Assembly: GCF_000368925.1 (NCBI RefSeq)
Contig: NZ_KB849756.1
Coordinates: 1,969,789 to 2,033,788 of the forward strand
DNA length: 64,000 bases
Source of the DNA: Acinetobacter bereziniae LMG 1003 = CIP 70.12
Lineage (GTDB): Bacteria; Pseudomonadota; Gammaproteobacteria; Pseudomonadales; Moraxellaceae
Direction of reading: 5' to 3'
Below, piece by piece: positions 8,801 through 17,017 of the stretch. The notes beneath the pieces are model-generated. The model had not been told where the DNA came from, made no database searches, and saw only the letters and a list, made by a program, of their open reading frames with translations. A program made the translations under genes and the position numbers. Each line of letters begins with the position of its first letter. The stretch's first letter is position 1.

Positions 8801-8994
8801 TCAGGTACCGCATCAATCGGTAATTTTTGATAGCTATAAACACCTACACCAATCCAAGCCACGATAAACAGTATCACCCATATCGCATTTTTGATTGAGA
8901 ATTGAATGAGTCGATCAAACAAACCCTCTGCCTGAGGCAATTCCTGATCTTTGTCTAAATCTAATTGAGAATCTGGAGAATCCTTAATGGTCAT
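5812..8994 (-). CDS. czcA: Heavy-metal RND efflux pump, inner-membrane subunit CzcA
   Basis: 1060 residues, the full length of heavy-metal RND pumps. Helix 1 is at about 36-54, followed by the first large periplasmic loop. The helix-4 proton-relay motif of the CzcA subgroup, DFGIIVDGAVVIVEN, is at 426-440. A second loop and the C-terminal helix set end at YRWMNERKERSN. The trimer takes divalent cations (Zn, Cd, Co) from the periplasm or cytoplasm and passes them through the CzcB-CzcC duct. The DGAVVIVEN motif favours the divalent-cation (HME1) type over the monovalent CusA type. The ATG has GGGAGAAG upstream and overlaps the end of czcB by 11 bp, so translation is probably coupled. Confidence 0.94.
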   Translation of the reverse strand: MTIKDSPDSQLDLDKDQELPQAEGLFDRLIQFSIKNAIWVILFIVAWIGVGVYSYQKLPIDAVPDITNVQVQVNTQAAGFTALEVEQRITYPIETAMAGLPKLEMTRSISRYGLSQVTIIFKDGTDIYWARQQINQRIQEAQAALPDDISPTMSPVSTGLGEIYQWVVKAEPNAKKPDGTPYTAMDLREIQDWIVRPQLQRVPGVAEVNSIGGFNKTYVVTPDLNRLQQLQIPLSDLQNALTLNNENRGAGFIETNGQQLTVRVPGMLSSIEDIQNVSIGNKNGFPIRVADVATVAIGHDLRTGGATYNSQETVLGIAMMMMGENSRTVARAVDAKVKEVQQSLPKGIVIETVYDRTDLVERAIKTVQKNLVEGAILVIVILFLFLGNFRAALITACVIPLSMLFTLAGMVEQKISANLMSLGALDFGIIVDGAVVIVENCIRRLAEAQHAKGRLLSRSERFKEVFLAAKQARRPLIFGQLIILVVYLPIFALSGVEAKLFHPMAMTVVLALLGAIILSVTFIPAAVALFVNGEVKETESRWMLWLKRKYEAVLNLAYHFKVLVITLALCILFLTGLLATQIGSEFAPTLSEGDFAVQQMRSPSTSLEQSLRMQENTEKLLLKEFPEIKAIFARTGTAEVATDVMPPNISDAVVLLKPQKEWKNPKESIDELRQRMIAFLATLPGNNSEFSQPIELRFNELISGVRSDVGIKIFGDDMDVLNQQASKIAQQVQSISGASAVKIEQTSGLPLLNVEVNKAAAAQYGLSVRAIQDLVATSVGGQNVGQILQGDRRFDFVIRLDDAQRTPEHLAVLPIQTPNGGLIQLQDVAKVENILGINQVSRENGKRRVVVTTNVEGRDLGSFVAELQSTLAKQEMPAGYWLSYGGQFENLTSAKARMQLVVPLALITIFILLMAVFHNFKESLLVFTGVPFALCGGLIALWLRGIPLSMSAGVGFIALSGVAVLNGLVMLTFIKELRQQLDVYHATWQGAILRLRPVLMTACVASLGFVPMALATGTGAEVQRPLATVVIGGIMSSTLLTLVILPVIYRWMNERKERSN

Positions 8995-10261
8995 GGCTCG
9001 CTTCTCCCTTTTCTAGTTCAGATTTGAGTAAGAAACTGCCTTGCCCCGCGTATTGCTGCCCTTGCTTCAGACCTGACTGAATTTCAATCCACTGTCCATC
9101 ACTGGATACCTGCCCCAAGACGACAGGCTGTGCTTTAAATTCAAGCTTTTTATCATGTTCATTGGCAACAAATACAACATCTTTATCCTCTATTTTTTGT
9201 ACTGCACTTTTTAATACACGTAACGCTTGAGCAGAACCCGGCTGTTGAAGCTGAACATTGACCATTAAGTTTGGACGTAATTCAGCAGCATTGGACAATA
9301 CTTTGGCACGCACTTGTAAACGTCCAGTCTGAGCATCAGCTTCAGTATTTAAACTTTGAATCTGAGCCTTGAAAGTATTACCTGTTTGTAACGACTTAAA
9401 CTCAATCTGTTGATTCGGTGCAATAGATGAAAACTCGGAACTTGGAACAATAAATTCAAGCCACAATTGATCCAACTGATCAATCACGAACAATTGACTG
9501 GCAAGCTGAACATTTTCCCCCATGACTAAATCTTTTTTGCTAATAATTCCCGCAATCGGTGCTGTCATGACATAACGTCCCTGACTTCCAGAAGAAGCCC
9601 CTAAAGCAGACAGACGAGATTTGGTTGCTTGTACCTGTATTTGAGCCTGTTTATAGGCATTGTATGCACGCTGATAATCCTGTTTGGCAGAGATGCCTTG
9701 TGACCACAATTGACGCTCACGTTCATAATCTTGATGCGCCAACTCCATTGCAGTTTGTGCAATCTGCAAATTCGCTTGTTGGTCAACCAAATCTGGAACA
9801 ACGAGCGTTGCCAATGCCTGACCTTTTTGCACACGCTGCCCTAGCTCTACATTTACCGCTATCACTTGTCCACTAAAAGCAGGAGATACATGCGCCTGTC
9901 GATCGGTATTGACCATGATTTTTGCAGGATAAGAAGCTGACTTTAAAACAGCTCCCATTTCCGCTTTGGCGAGTTGTATGCCTTGCTCAGTAATTTGCTG
10001 TGCAGTCAGGCTAATGGTTTCTTTTTCCTCCTCTTCACTATGCCCACCTTCATTTGCACCTCCCTCAGCTGATTCTGCTGCACCTTCTTCACCATGCGCA
10101 TGTCCTTCCTCACCATGCCCTTCTTCTTTTGATGTGCTTTTTTTCGATGAAAAAAGTAAAGCTGTTGCAATAAGTGCTGTCACGACAATAGCAACAATGA
10201 TCAGTAGGCGTTGAGAAATTTTGCCCTGCTGATGCTGAAACGATTTAAATTGATTTAGCAT
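8984..10261 (-). CDS. czcB: Heavy-metal efflux periplasmic adaptor CzcB
   Basis: 425 residues from ATG at 10261, preceded by GGGAGA and two bases from the czcC stop; a TTG 18 bp further up is a poorer start. An N-terminal membrane anchor (about 20-42) is followed by a low-complexity His/Glu/Gly segment (GHGEEGHAHGEEG) likely to bind metal, then the beta-barrel, lipoyl and coiled-coil parts of a membrane fusion protein (lipoyl half-motifs near GQVIAVNVELGQRVQKGQ and APIAGIISKKDL), and a His-ended tail (EASHDH). It joins CzcA in the inner membrane to CzcC in the outer membrane. Second gene of the czc operon. Confidence 0.93.
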   Translation of the reverse strand: MLNQFKSFQHQQGKISQRLLIIVAIVVTALIATALLFSSKKSTSKEEGHGEEGHAHGEEGAAESAEGGANEGGHSEEEEKETISLTAQQITEQGIQLAKAEMGAVLKSASYPAKIMVNTDRQAHVSPAFSGQVIAVNVELGQRVQKGQALATLVVPDLVDQQANLQIAQTAMELAHQDYERERQLWSQGISAKQDYQRAYNAYKQAQIQVQATKSRLSALGASSGSQGRYVMTAPIAGIISKKDLVMGENVQLASQLFVIDQLDQLWLEFIVPSSEFSSIAPNQQIEFKSLQTGNTFKAQIQSLNTEADAQTGRLQVRAKVLSNAAELRPNLMVNVQLQQPGSAQALRVLKSAVQKIEDKDVVFVANEHDKKLEFKAQPVVLGQVSSDGQWIEIQSGLKQGQQYAGQGSFLLKSELEKGEASHDH

Positions 10262-10262
10262 A

Positions 10263-11627
10263 TTAATTTCTCCCACCAATCACTGGTAGTGCTTGAGTCT
10301 CTTGCCATAAGTTTTGATTAATTTGTGCGATTGCATCTTTCGCCATGATTTGACTTGGTTCAACGCCTAGACTCAAACTTTCTGCTTCAATGGCACGTTG
10401 CCATCCATCTTTGAGTAATTGCACCTTGCGTAAACGTACATCCTGCAATTGTAAAGTCGCTTGCTGTACATCCGTTACAGCAAACTTACCTACTGTAAAA
10501 CCCATTAAAGTTTTACGTTGTACCTGAGCGGCAAGTGGAATTTGCGACTGATCCACAGCATTAAATTGCACTTCTAATCCTTGCAGTTCAGTCAATAATG
10601 TACCGACCTGCAAAGCATTTTGACGAAGATAGAATTCTTGCTGTTTGTTTAATAAATCTTCTTTCGCACGCGCAATTTGCACACCATATTGTTGGCGGTT
10701 AAAAATATTCAATGGAATCGACACCCCCACCACAAGTGCATTATCCGTTTGTGCTTGAGGTGATCGTGTGCGGTTTACCCCAAAATTCACAGTAGGATTT
10801 GGGCGCGCTGAGGCTTTGAGCTGATCTACGGTCGCTTTTGCCTGCAACACTTGTAAACGGCGTGATTTTTCAAACAAATTATCCGATAAATATTCTTGCA
10901 CTTGTTGATGAGAAGAAGATGGCCACAATGATTGTGGACTCAGATTGATACTGATCGATTTATCTGAATCTCCCCATAAATTTGATAATTGCTGTCTAGC
11001 AACCTGAACTTGTAGATCCGCTTGGCGATACAGACGCGCATTTTCAGCATGACTTAATCGCACCCGATCCACATCGACTTGGGCAACACCACCTGCTTGA
11101 TAACGCTTCTGGATGGCATTCAAATTTTCTTCACTGACTTTAAGTTGCTCTTGAACTACACTACGTTCGAGTTCAAAAATTGCCAGTTGTGACCATAGAT
11201 ATTTAACAGCAAGCTCAAGTTGAGCTTGATAAATTCGCTGATTTAAATCGCTTTGATCTTTAGAAAGTTGCGCCAATTTTTGAACAGATTTTCGCTCACC
11301 AAAAATATCCAAGCGCTGAGAAACACCTATCGCAAGCTCTTTATCATCATTTGAACCAAAGCCTGTTTGCTGTATGGATATCTCTGGATTTGTCCACAGT
11401 TTTGCTTGTTTTATATTCGCATCCGCAATCTGCTGCTGAGTCTGCCACACATTTTGTGTTTGTTGGTACTGCTCTGCTTTCGCGATTGCCTGTTGCAAGG
11501 TTAATGACTGTTTTGAATCATTCGCCCAAGCGCTAGATGTAATGATACTCACCATGAGCGCGCCAAGAAGAGACGATCTAAAGCTCAATCTAGACTTTTG
11601 TAAGGTTTTACATGTTTTTTTAGGCAT
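10263..11627 (-). CDS. czcC: Heavy-metal efflux outer-membrane channel CzcC (TolC family)
   Basis: 454 residues. A signal peptide ends near SSAWA-NDSKQSL. The mature protein has two outer-membrane-efflux-protein repeats, each starting with long helical heptads (LTLQQAIAKAEQYQQ and VLQAKATVDQLKAS). It forms the trimeric outer-membrane duct of the CzcCBA pump. GGAGCATTTCT precedes the ATG. The gene is first of the tightly spaced CBA set, 57 bp after the CzcI-like gene. Confidence 0.92.
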   Translation of the reverse strand: MPKKTCKTLQKSRLSFRSSLLGALMVSIITSSAWANDSKQSLTLQQAIAKAEQYQQTQNVWQTQQQIADANIKQAKLWTNPEISIQQTGFGSNDDKELAIGVSQRLDIFGERKSVQKLAQLSKDQSDLNQRIYQAQLELAVKYLWSQLAIFELERSVVQEQLKVSEENLNAIQKRYQAGGVAQVDVDRVRLSHAENARLYRQADLQVQVARQQLSNLWGDSDKSISINLSPQSLWPSSSHQQVQEYLSDNLFEKSRRLQVLQAKATVDQLKASARPNPTVNFGVNRTRSPQAQTDNALVVGVSIPLNIFNRQQYGVQIARAKEDLLNKQQEFYLRQNALQVGTLLTELQGLEVQFNAVDQSQIPLAAQVQRKTLMGFTVGKFAVTDVQQATLQLQDVRLRKVQLLKDGWQRAIEAESLSLGVEPSQIMAKDAIAQINQNLWQETQALPVIGGRN

Positions 11628-11684
11628 AGAAATGCTCCACTAAATTCAAATATTAGCGGTGAGTGATTTTTCGGCTACCCCACC

Positions 11685-12185
11685 TTATAGCGGGGATAAG
11701 AGGGGCGGTGGGTTAGGAAAATATAGATCAGGCGACTGGTATAAGTTGTTCCAGCCAACAAATGGCGCTTCTCGGTAACCTATAAATTTAGGCTGTTCAG
11801 CATGTTGCTGATCATCCACGACAATAAAATGGACTAAAGAAGGCAAATGATCACTATGATCATCATTGAAATGATTTAGAAAATCGTTAACGCGTACATC
11901 ATGCTGATGGGTTGCTTTCTGTGGAGAAGCCCCATGATCTGTTTGAGTCTCAGACCCATAGCTTCCCAATAATTGAGGATGTAGTAACTGATCTTGCGTA
12001 CAATCAGGCGCACTATGATGACCAAAATGCTGAATGACCGATTTCTGAGCTGCTCCAGCACTTTTTTCATGATCACAAAAAGCCGCTGCCACATTCCAAA
12101 GGCTCTGGAACATGAACAAACTTAGCAAGACTGTGATGAAAACAGCTGAACGTTTCACAGATTGAGACTCGAAATCAAAATACAT
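11685..12185 (-). CDS. czcI: CzcI-family cation efflux regulatory protein
   Basis: 166 residues. The hydrophobic N-terminus ends with WNVAAAFCDHE, and HFGHH follows about 20 residues later. This AxAxxCxHE...HFGHH pattern is what I know from CzcI, the small periplasmic protein encoded first in czcICBA operons and thought to modulate their expression. The rest is His-rich (HQHDV, HFNDDHSDH, QQHAEQ) and Pro-rich at the C-terminus. It is longer than usual CzcI. An in-frame GTG at codon 10 (KRSAVFITVLL) could be the true start, since no good ribosome site precedes the ATG. The regulatory role is by family and position. Confidence 0.75.
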   Translation of the reverse strand: MYFDFESQSVKRSAVFITVLLSLFMFQSLWNVAAAFCDHEKSAGAAQKSVIQHFGHHSAPDCTQDQLLHPQLLGSYGSETQTDHGASPQKATHQHDVRVNDFLNHFNDDHSDHLPSLVHFIVVDDQQHAEQPKFIGYREAPFVGWNNLYQSPDLYFPNPPPLLSPL

Positions 12186-12420
12186 GATGAATATAGCAAC
12201 TTTGTTGAGCTATTCAAATTACAGAAAGGTAATTTTTAAAAATTCTAAATCTTTTATTAACTAGGACTAACACAAACAAAAGTATATAAAAAGCAATTGA
12301 CAAATTACATAAAATTATTTGCAAAGTTTACAAAATCAGCTAGATTTACTGATATCTAATCAATTTTTTATGATTAGCAATCTCTTTTACTTTGTTAATG
12401 GATTAGCAAGGAGGTTTTAT

Positions 12421-12774
12421 ATGTTGGTGCATATTTTTAACCGTTTTTTAGGAGATTCCACATCTCGCCAAGCATTTGAACAAAATGCATCTGAAGCAAC
12501 GCTCGAAAAAGCGCAAGCACATGATTTTGAAGATCAACATTTAAGTTCAGATGAAATCGCAAATCGCAATGCAATGTGGTGTTATCTCAGAGCCGCTTTA
12601 CGCGGAGATCAGGAAGCCCAATATAAAATGGGGCTGAGTTATCTCAATGGGCAACTGGGTTTAGACCGTAGTTATAGTCATGCTGAAAAATGGCTTGAAC
12701 AAGCGGCGCATCAAGGTCATCTTCATGCAAAAGAACAGTTAAAGAAAGCCTATGACGAACTTGCATTCTCATAA
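12421..12774 (+). CDS. Sel1-like repeat protein (paralogue of 40061-40420)
   Basis: 117 residues from ATG at 12421, preceded by the strong ribosome site AAGGAGG seven bases upstream; the longer frame from 12319 has none. The C-terminal two thirds are one and a half Sel1-type alpha-alpha repeats (AQYKMGLSYLNGQLGLDRSYSHAEKW, then EQAAHQGHLHAKEQL; both shown in part here). There is no signal peptide. Sel1 repeats mediate protein-protein contacts. The second copy in this window shares the RNAxW...AALxG...AQYKxG core. Function is unknown. It is divergent from the czc operon and may share its upstream region. Confidence 0.78.
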   Translation: MLVHIFNRFLGDSTSRQAFEQNASEATLEKAQAHDFEDQHLSSDEIANRNAMWCYLRAALRGDQEAQYKMGLSYLNGQLGLDRSYSHAEKWLEQAAHQGHLHAKEQLKKAYDELAFS

Positions 12775-13133
12775 ATTATGTTAATTGTATTGTATATATC
12801 GCGCGATAAACAGAGCTAAAACTGGCTCTGTTTATTGATCAATTATACTGGGTTATCCACCTGAATTCATTTGTTTATTTTTCACGCAAACATTGATTAT
12901 TTTTACTTTAAAAATTGATTTCAATATGGTAAAAATCACTAAATAAATAAAAAAACTATAGAGTATTTACTCTAAAATATTTTTTAAATTCAGAGGCTTA
13001 CTACTAGTAATTTTATTTTTTTTGTATATTATTGCCCCCAATAAAACTGACTATCTTTTATACAAGGATAGCTTCACCCAGAAACTAAAAATACAGCTCA
13101 TATATTCATTTTAGCAAAATCAGGAAAATAGCT
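12775..13133. other. Intergenic leader before acr1
   Basis: 359 bp of very AT-rich DNA. It holds the hairpin at 12806-12835 listed separately and presumably the acr1 promoter near 13000-13060. I see no gene in it. Confidence 0.4.
12806..12835 (+). terminator. Hairpin after the Sel1 gene, possible terminator
   Basis: Perfect 11-bp stem ATAAACAGAGC / GCTCTGTTTAT with an 8-nt loop, 32 bp after the stop. No clear T run follows, so termination is uncertain. Confidence 0.45.
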
Positions 13134-14021
13134 ATGAATCAGAAATTGGAGCAACTTTTTCAAGAAAAGGTTCAAGGTAAAATTGCATTAATCACTGGTG
13201 CATCTAGTGGTATTGGTTTAACGGTTGCAAAAAAACTTGCTGCGGCAGGAGCACATGTACTTTTGGTGTCTCGTACAGAAGAAACACTCAAAGAAGTTCA
13301 AGCGGAAATCCAGGCAGAAGGTGGTCAAGCGGACATTTTTCCGTGCGACTTAAATGATATGGATGCAATTGATAGGGTCTCTAAGCAAATCATTGCTTCG
13401 GTTGATCATATTGATATATTAATTAATAACGCAGGACGTTCGATTCGCCGTGCTGTACATGAGTCTGTCGACCGTTTCCATGACTTTGAACGTACCATGC
13501 AGCTGAATTATTTTGGTGCTGTACGCTTAGTATTGAACATTTTACCGCAAATGATGACACGCAAAGATGGTCATATCATCAATATCAGCTCGATTGGTGT
13601 ATTGGCAAACGCAACCCGTTTCTCTGCTTATGTTGCTTCAAAAGCGGCTTTAGATGCCTTTAGCCGTTGCTTATCTGCCGAAGTCCACTCACATAAAATT
13701 GCGATCACATCGGTGTATATGCCTTTAGTGCGTACACCCATGATTGCACCAACCAAAATCTATAAGTACGTTCCGACGCTCTCTCCAGAACAAGCTGCAG
13801 ATTTGGTGGCTTATGCGATTGTTAAACGTCCGAAAAAAGTTGCAACCAACTTAGGACGTTTAGCTTCAATTACCTATTCAATCGCACCTGGAATCAACAA
13901 TAAATTAATGTCGATTGGTTTTAATTTATTCCCAAGCTCAACTGCCTCTGTGGGTGAACCACAGAAACTTAATCTAGTACAACGTGCCTATGCGCGTTTA
14001 TTCCCTGGTGAACATTGGTAA
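13134..14021 (+). CDS. acr1: Fatty acyl-CoA reductase Acr1
   Basis: 295 residues, same length and closely the same sequence as Acinetobacter Acr1 as I know it, including the identical C-terminus AYARLFPGEHW. Acr1 reduces long-chain fatty acyl-CoA to the aldehyde with NADPH, the first committed step of wax-ester storage. It is a classical SDR: TGASSGIG at 21-28 (cofactor), NNAG at 98-101, Ser152/153, Y166 and K170 (catalytic). AGGAAA precedes the ATG. It stands alone as a transcription unit and is convergent with the LysR gene, only 2 bp from its stop. No wax synthase gene is in the window. Confidence 0.95.
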   Translation: MNQKLEQLFQEKVQGKIALITGASSGIGLTVAKKLAAAGAHVLLVSRTEETLKEVQAEIQAEGGQADIFPCDLNDMDAIDRVSKQIIASVDHIDILINNAGRSIRRAVHESVDRFHDFERTMQLNYFGAVRLVLNILPQMMTRKDGHIINISSIGVLANATRFSAYVASKAALDAFSRCLSAEVHSHKIAITSVYMPLVRTPMIAPTKIYKYVPTLSPEQAADLVAYAIVKRPKKVATNLGRLASITYSIAPGINNKLMSIGFNLFPSSTASVGEPQKLNLVQRAYARLFPGEHW

Positions 14022-14023
14022 GT

Positions 14024-14920
14024 TTAAAACATCTTAGAAAGCTTATTTTTAAGTAAGCTTTCTAGCCACTCAATAAAAAATTGAAAATAGGCAGGTCTAT
14101 ATTTTCTTTCTAAAAATAAAAAATTAACAGGAATCTTGAGACAAGGTTCATCTTCAAAAATTCGAATTAATTTATTTTGTGCAATAAAAGGCACTGCATC
14201 GAACGCTGGAATCTGAATGATCCCCAATCCTTGTAAAGCAGCATGTAGATAGCTTTCTGTGTCTTCTACACACAGTTTGTAGGGAAGATTGACCTGAATA
14301 TTTTTAAAATACAGGCGCTCAAAATCAGTATCTAAATTTTTGATTTGATACCCGATCAGAAAATGCTCTTGTAAATGCGTCAAGCGCAATGGCTGTTGCA
14401 ACCTATTTAGATAATCAGGAGAAGCCAAGGTATATAAATCAACATTGGCAATCGGTCTTACAATTAAATTTTCATCCTCCACCCTACCCACACGAACGAC
14501 ACAATCTAAACGCTGTTCGATTAAATCTGAATAATGATCATGACTATAAATTGAAATTTTAACATTTGGATATTTTTCATAAAACTCATTGAGATAAGGA
14601 ATAAGGTATTGTGTTGCTATACGCAACGGCAAACCAATTTTAATTTTTCCTATATGCTCACGATTTTTTAATTTGAAATGATCTAATGTTTCAGACTGTA
14701 GAATTAAGTGTTTAACCTCTAGAAAAAATTGCATTCCGTCATTGGTTAAATTGACTTTTCGAGTAGTTCGATTAAACAGCAAAATTTCATATTCTTTTTC
14801 TAAAGCTTGTATGGCATAGGTAATGGTGGAACGTGGTAAGTCTAACTCTTTTGCTACTTGTGCAAATGAGTGTTTTTCTGCAACAAGACAAAAAATTTTA
14901 AACCGCTCTATTTTATCCAT
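14024..14920 (-). CDS. LysR-family transcriptional regulator
   Basis: 298 residues, usual LysR length. The N-terminal winged helix-turn-helix covers about residues 1-60 (FAQVAKELDLPRSTITYAIQ is the HTH), followed by the periplasmic-binding-type effector domain from about 90 (IGKIKIGLPLRIATQYLIPY). It is divergent from the SDR gene at 15026 with 105 bp between them, the typical arrangement for a LysR protein and its target. The effector is unknown. Its low G+C and Lys-rich sequence differ a little from neighbours. Confidence 0.9.
   Translation of the reverse strand: MDKIERFKIFCLVAEKHSFAQVAKELDLPRSTITYAIQALEKEYEILLFNRTTRKVNLTNDGMQFFLEVKHLILQSETLDHFKLKNREHIGKIKIGLPLRIATQYLIPYLNEFYEKYPNVKISIYSHDHYSDLIEQRLDCVVRVGRVEDENLIVRPIANVDLYTLASPDYLNRLQQPLRLTHLQEHFLIGYQIKNLDTDFERLYFKNIQVNLPYKLCVEDTESYLHAALQGLGIIQIPAFDAVPFIAQNKLIRIFEDEPCLKIPVNFLFLERKYRPAYFQFFIEWLESLLKNKLSKMF
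14035..14064. terminator. Hairpin at the acr1 / lysR 3' junction
   Basis: 11-bp perfect stem TAGAAAGCTTA / TAAGCTTTCTA with an 8-nt T-rich loop, 14 bp after the acr1 stop and within the last codons of the LysR gene. It may terminate acr1; the T tract is in the loop and not behind the stem. Confidence 0.45.
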
Positions 14921-15025
14921 CTATTATTCAAATTTTTCAAACAATCCATTCGATTCTATCCACTATGTAGAATAAAAAATAGCACCTAGAATTTCAACAT
15001 CACTGGTTAACATTGGAAAATAAAA

Positions 15026-15781
15026 ATGAGCTCACATGACTTAAAAGATAAAACCGTTATTATTACGGGTGGCGCAAAAAATTTAGGTGGTTTGATCTCT
15101 CGTAAATTTGCAGAACAAGGCGCAAATTTGGTCATTCACTATAACAGCCCAGAAACCCGAAAGGATGCTGAAGAAACACTTAAAGCTGTTGAACAATTGG
15201 GTGCTCATGCAACACTGATACAAGCAGATCTTTCTAATATTGAGAATATTGAAACCTTGTTCATCAAAGCCAAAGAAACTTTTGGTGATATCGATATTGC
15301 AATTAATACAGTCGGTCGAGTATTAAAAAAACCATTGATTGAAACCACAGAACAAGAGTTTGATTCAATGAATGACATTAACAATAAAATCGCTTATTTC
15401 TTCATTCAATCTGCGGGAAAACATCTCAATAATGGTGGAAAAATTTGCTCAATCGTGACCAGTCTTTTGGCAGCCTATACCGGTTTGTATTCCACCTATG
15501 AAGGCTTAAAAGCACCGGTTGAGCACTACACTCGCGCGGCATCAAAAGAATACGGAACACGTGGTATTTCCGTTACAGCCGTTGCGCCTGGTCCAATGGA
15601 TACCCCATTTTTCTATGGTCAAGAAGCACCTGAAGCTGTGGCGTACCATAAATCTGCCTCAGCACTGGGGGGCTTAACCAAAATTGAAGACATTGAACCT
15701 TTGGTACGTTTCTTAGTCACAGAAGGCTGGTGGATTACAGGACAGACTATTTTTGCCAATGGTGGTTATACAACACGATAA
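15026..15781 (+). CDS. SDR-family oxidoreductase
   Basis: 251 residues, classical short-chain dehydrogenase. Cofactor motif is TGGAKNLGG at 14-22. The usual NNAG is replaced by NTVG (94-97). Ser146 with Y158-x3-K162 (YEGLK) form the catalytic set. The C-terminal VAPGPMDTPFF and NGGY segments are typical. The substrate is unknown. GGAAA precedes ATG. The divergent LysR regulator at 14024-14920 probably controls it. The NTVG variant suggests a divergent subgroup. Confidence 0.87.
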   Translation: MSSHDLKDKTVIITGGAKNLGGLISRKFAEQGANLVIHYNSPETRKDAEETLKAVEQLGAHATLIQADLSNIENIETLFIKAKETFGDIDIAINTVGRVLKKPLIETTEQEFDSMNDINNKIAYFFIQSAGKHLNNGGKICSIVTSLLAAYTGLYSTYEGLKAPVEHYTRAASKEYGTRGISVTAVAPGPMDTPFFYGQEAPEAVAYHKSASALGGLTKIEDIEPLVRFLVTEGWWITGQTIFANGGYTTR

Positions 15782-15792
15782 TGCTGCTCGAG

Positions 15793-15826
15793 AAAAGTGC
15801 CCATTTTATTCAATGGGCACTTTTTT
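15793..15826. terminator. Bidirectional intrinsic terminator
   Basis: Stem AAAAGTGCCCATT / AATGGGCACTTTT with a 6-nt loop and T runs on both strands. It lies between the SDR gene and the convergent gene at 15828. Confidence 0.9.
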
Positions 15827-15827
15827 C

Positions 15828-16919
15828 TTAGTCGTCATAATTTTGCTTGACCCATTCAGCCGTCCGTTCAATGGTTTGCTTGAGATTGGTTTCGGGTATT
15901 TTCCAGTTTTGATTCAATTTTAAAAATGCATCAATATTCAATTGCTCTGTACGAATGAAATTTAACATTTCCGCAGATAACTCCAACTTTTGAGCAAGCC
16001 ATTTCCATTTTAAAATTAATTTTAATATTTTGAGAGAAACAAAATAGTGTGGTGCCTTAAGATTTAAGCGATCTGCCGCATGTTGAATCAATACCTGTAA
16101 AGAAATCTGGGTGGGATTAACAATCAGTATCTCTTGATCTACTGCCAATTGATCCTGTGAGGCTTTACATATCGCATGAATCAACATGGTCACTGAAACT
16201 AAAGGCAAATAATGCTGAGGGGTGGCAGGAATTGCAGTCAACTTGCGTTGTATCAATTGGGTAATGAGATGTTCAATCGGCTGATATTTTGCGATTTCTC
16301 CAGAATTTTCATCTCCTATGACAGTTGCAGGGTGTATCACAGTCCAATCAATTTTCAACGCTTGTGCAGATTTGATCCAAGCAAAATGTGCTTCAATTTT
16401 GGAAGCTTCATAAGCACCTAGTTTTTGATAGACACACTGCCAATCTGTTTTTTCTATATTTTTCAGATCAACTCCAGCATCTTCCAAATGCTGAGTAAGT
16501 GTCAACATATAGCCAGAAAGATGAATTGCCCGTTTCAAGTGACAGTGAGCATTCACAGTTTGAAGTAAGTTGATGACTCCTCGAACATTCACTTCATGTG
16601 CCTGTTGCATCGACAGATTCCATGCAAATAACGCACTGGTGTTGAACAAATGTGTCACCGTTGCAAGCCGTTTCCAGTCCCCAGTTGAAATACCCAAGTC
16701 TGGTAAGGTGATATCACCTTGTATACATTGCAATTTTTGATGATTTATTCCTTGCTTTTCTAGCCAAGCTTTCAACCTAGGCTCTTGCTGCTCACGATTT
16801 CGACACAGCGCAAAAACCTGATCATTGTCTTGAAGTAATTGTGCCACCAGAAATTTACCAATAAATCCTGTTGCACCTGCGACTAAGGTAATTTTTTCTG
16901 TACTTTGATTATTTTGCAT
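15828..16919 (-). CDS. Extended SDR / NAD(P)-dependent epimerase-dehydratase family protein
   Basis: 363 residues. The N-terminus has the extended-SDR Rossmann motif GATGFIGKFL (16-25 approximately), then GDITLPDLG and HLFNTSALFAW. The expected Ser/Tyr/Lys set appears as LSGYM and YEASK. The C-terminal half resembles the substrate domain of thioester-reductase or epimerase proteins. The substrate is unknown. It could start at ATG 16919 or the GTG directly before it; AAGGAG is upstream. It diverges from a MerR regulator whose operator lies between its -35 and -10, so it is probably the MerR target. Confidence 0.8.
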   Translation of the reverse strand: MQNNQSTEKITLVAGATGFIGKFLVAQLLQDNDQVFALCRNREQQEPRLKAWLEKQGINHQKLQCIQGDITLPDLGISTGDWKRLATVTHLFNTSALFAWNLSMQQAHEVNVRGVINLLQTVNAHCHLKRAIHLSGYMLTLTQHLEDAGVDLKNIEKTDWQCVYQKLGAYEASKIEAHFAWIKSAQALKIDWTVIHPATVIGDENSGEIAKYQPIEHLITQLIQRKLTAIPATPQHYLPLVSVTMLIHAICKASQDQLAVDQEILIVNPTQISLQVLIQHAADRLNLKAPHYFVSLKILKLILKWKWLAQKLELSAEMLNFIRTEQLNIDAFLKLNQNWKIPETNLKQTIERTAEWVKQNYDD

Positions 16920-16949
16920 CACTTGCTACGCTCCTTATGTTCACACTTA

Positions 16950-16980
16950 ATCTAAAGGATGGAGTACACTCCACAGTCAA
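16950..16980 (-). promoter_or_regulatory. MerR-type promoter and operator for the SDR gene
   Basis: On the minus strand TTGACT (16980-16975) and TTAGAT (16955-16950) are separated by 19 bp, the over-long spacer typical of MerR-activated promoters. The dyad TGGAGT-AC-ACTCCA (16960-16973) lies within that spacer, where a MerR dimer would bind and twist the DNA. Confidence 0.7.
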
Positions 16981-17017
16981 GTGTTTCTTGCAAGTGCATT
17001 CAAATTTGGAGCCAGTG

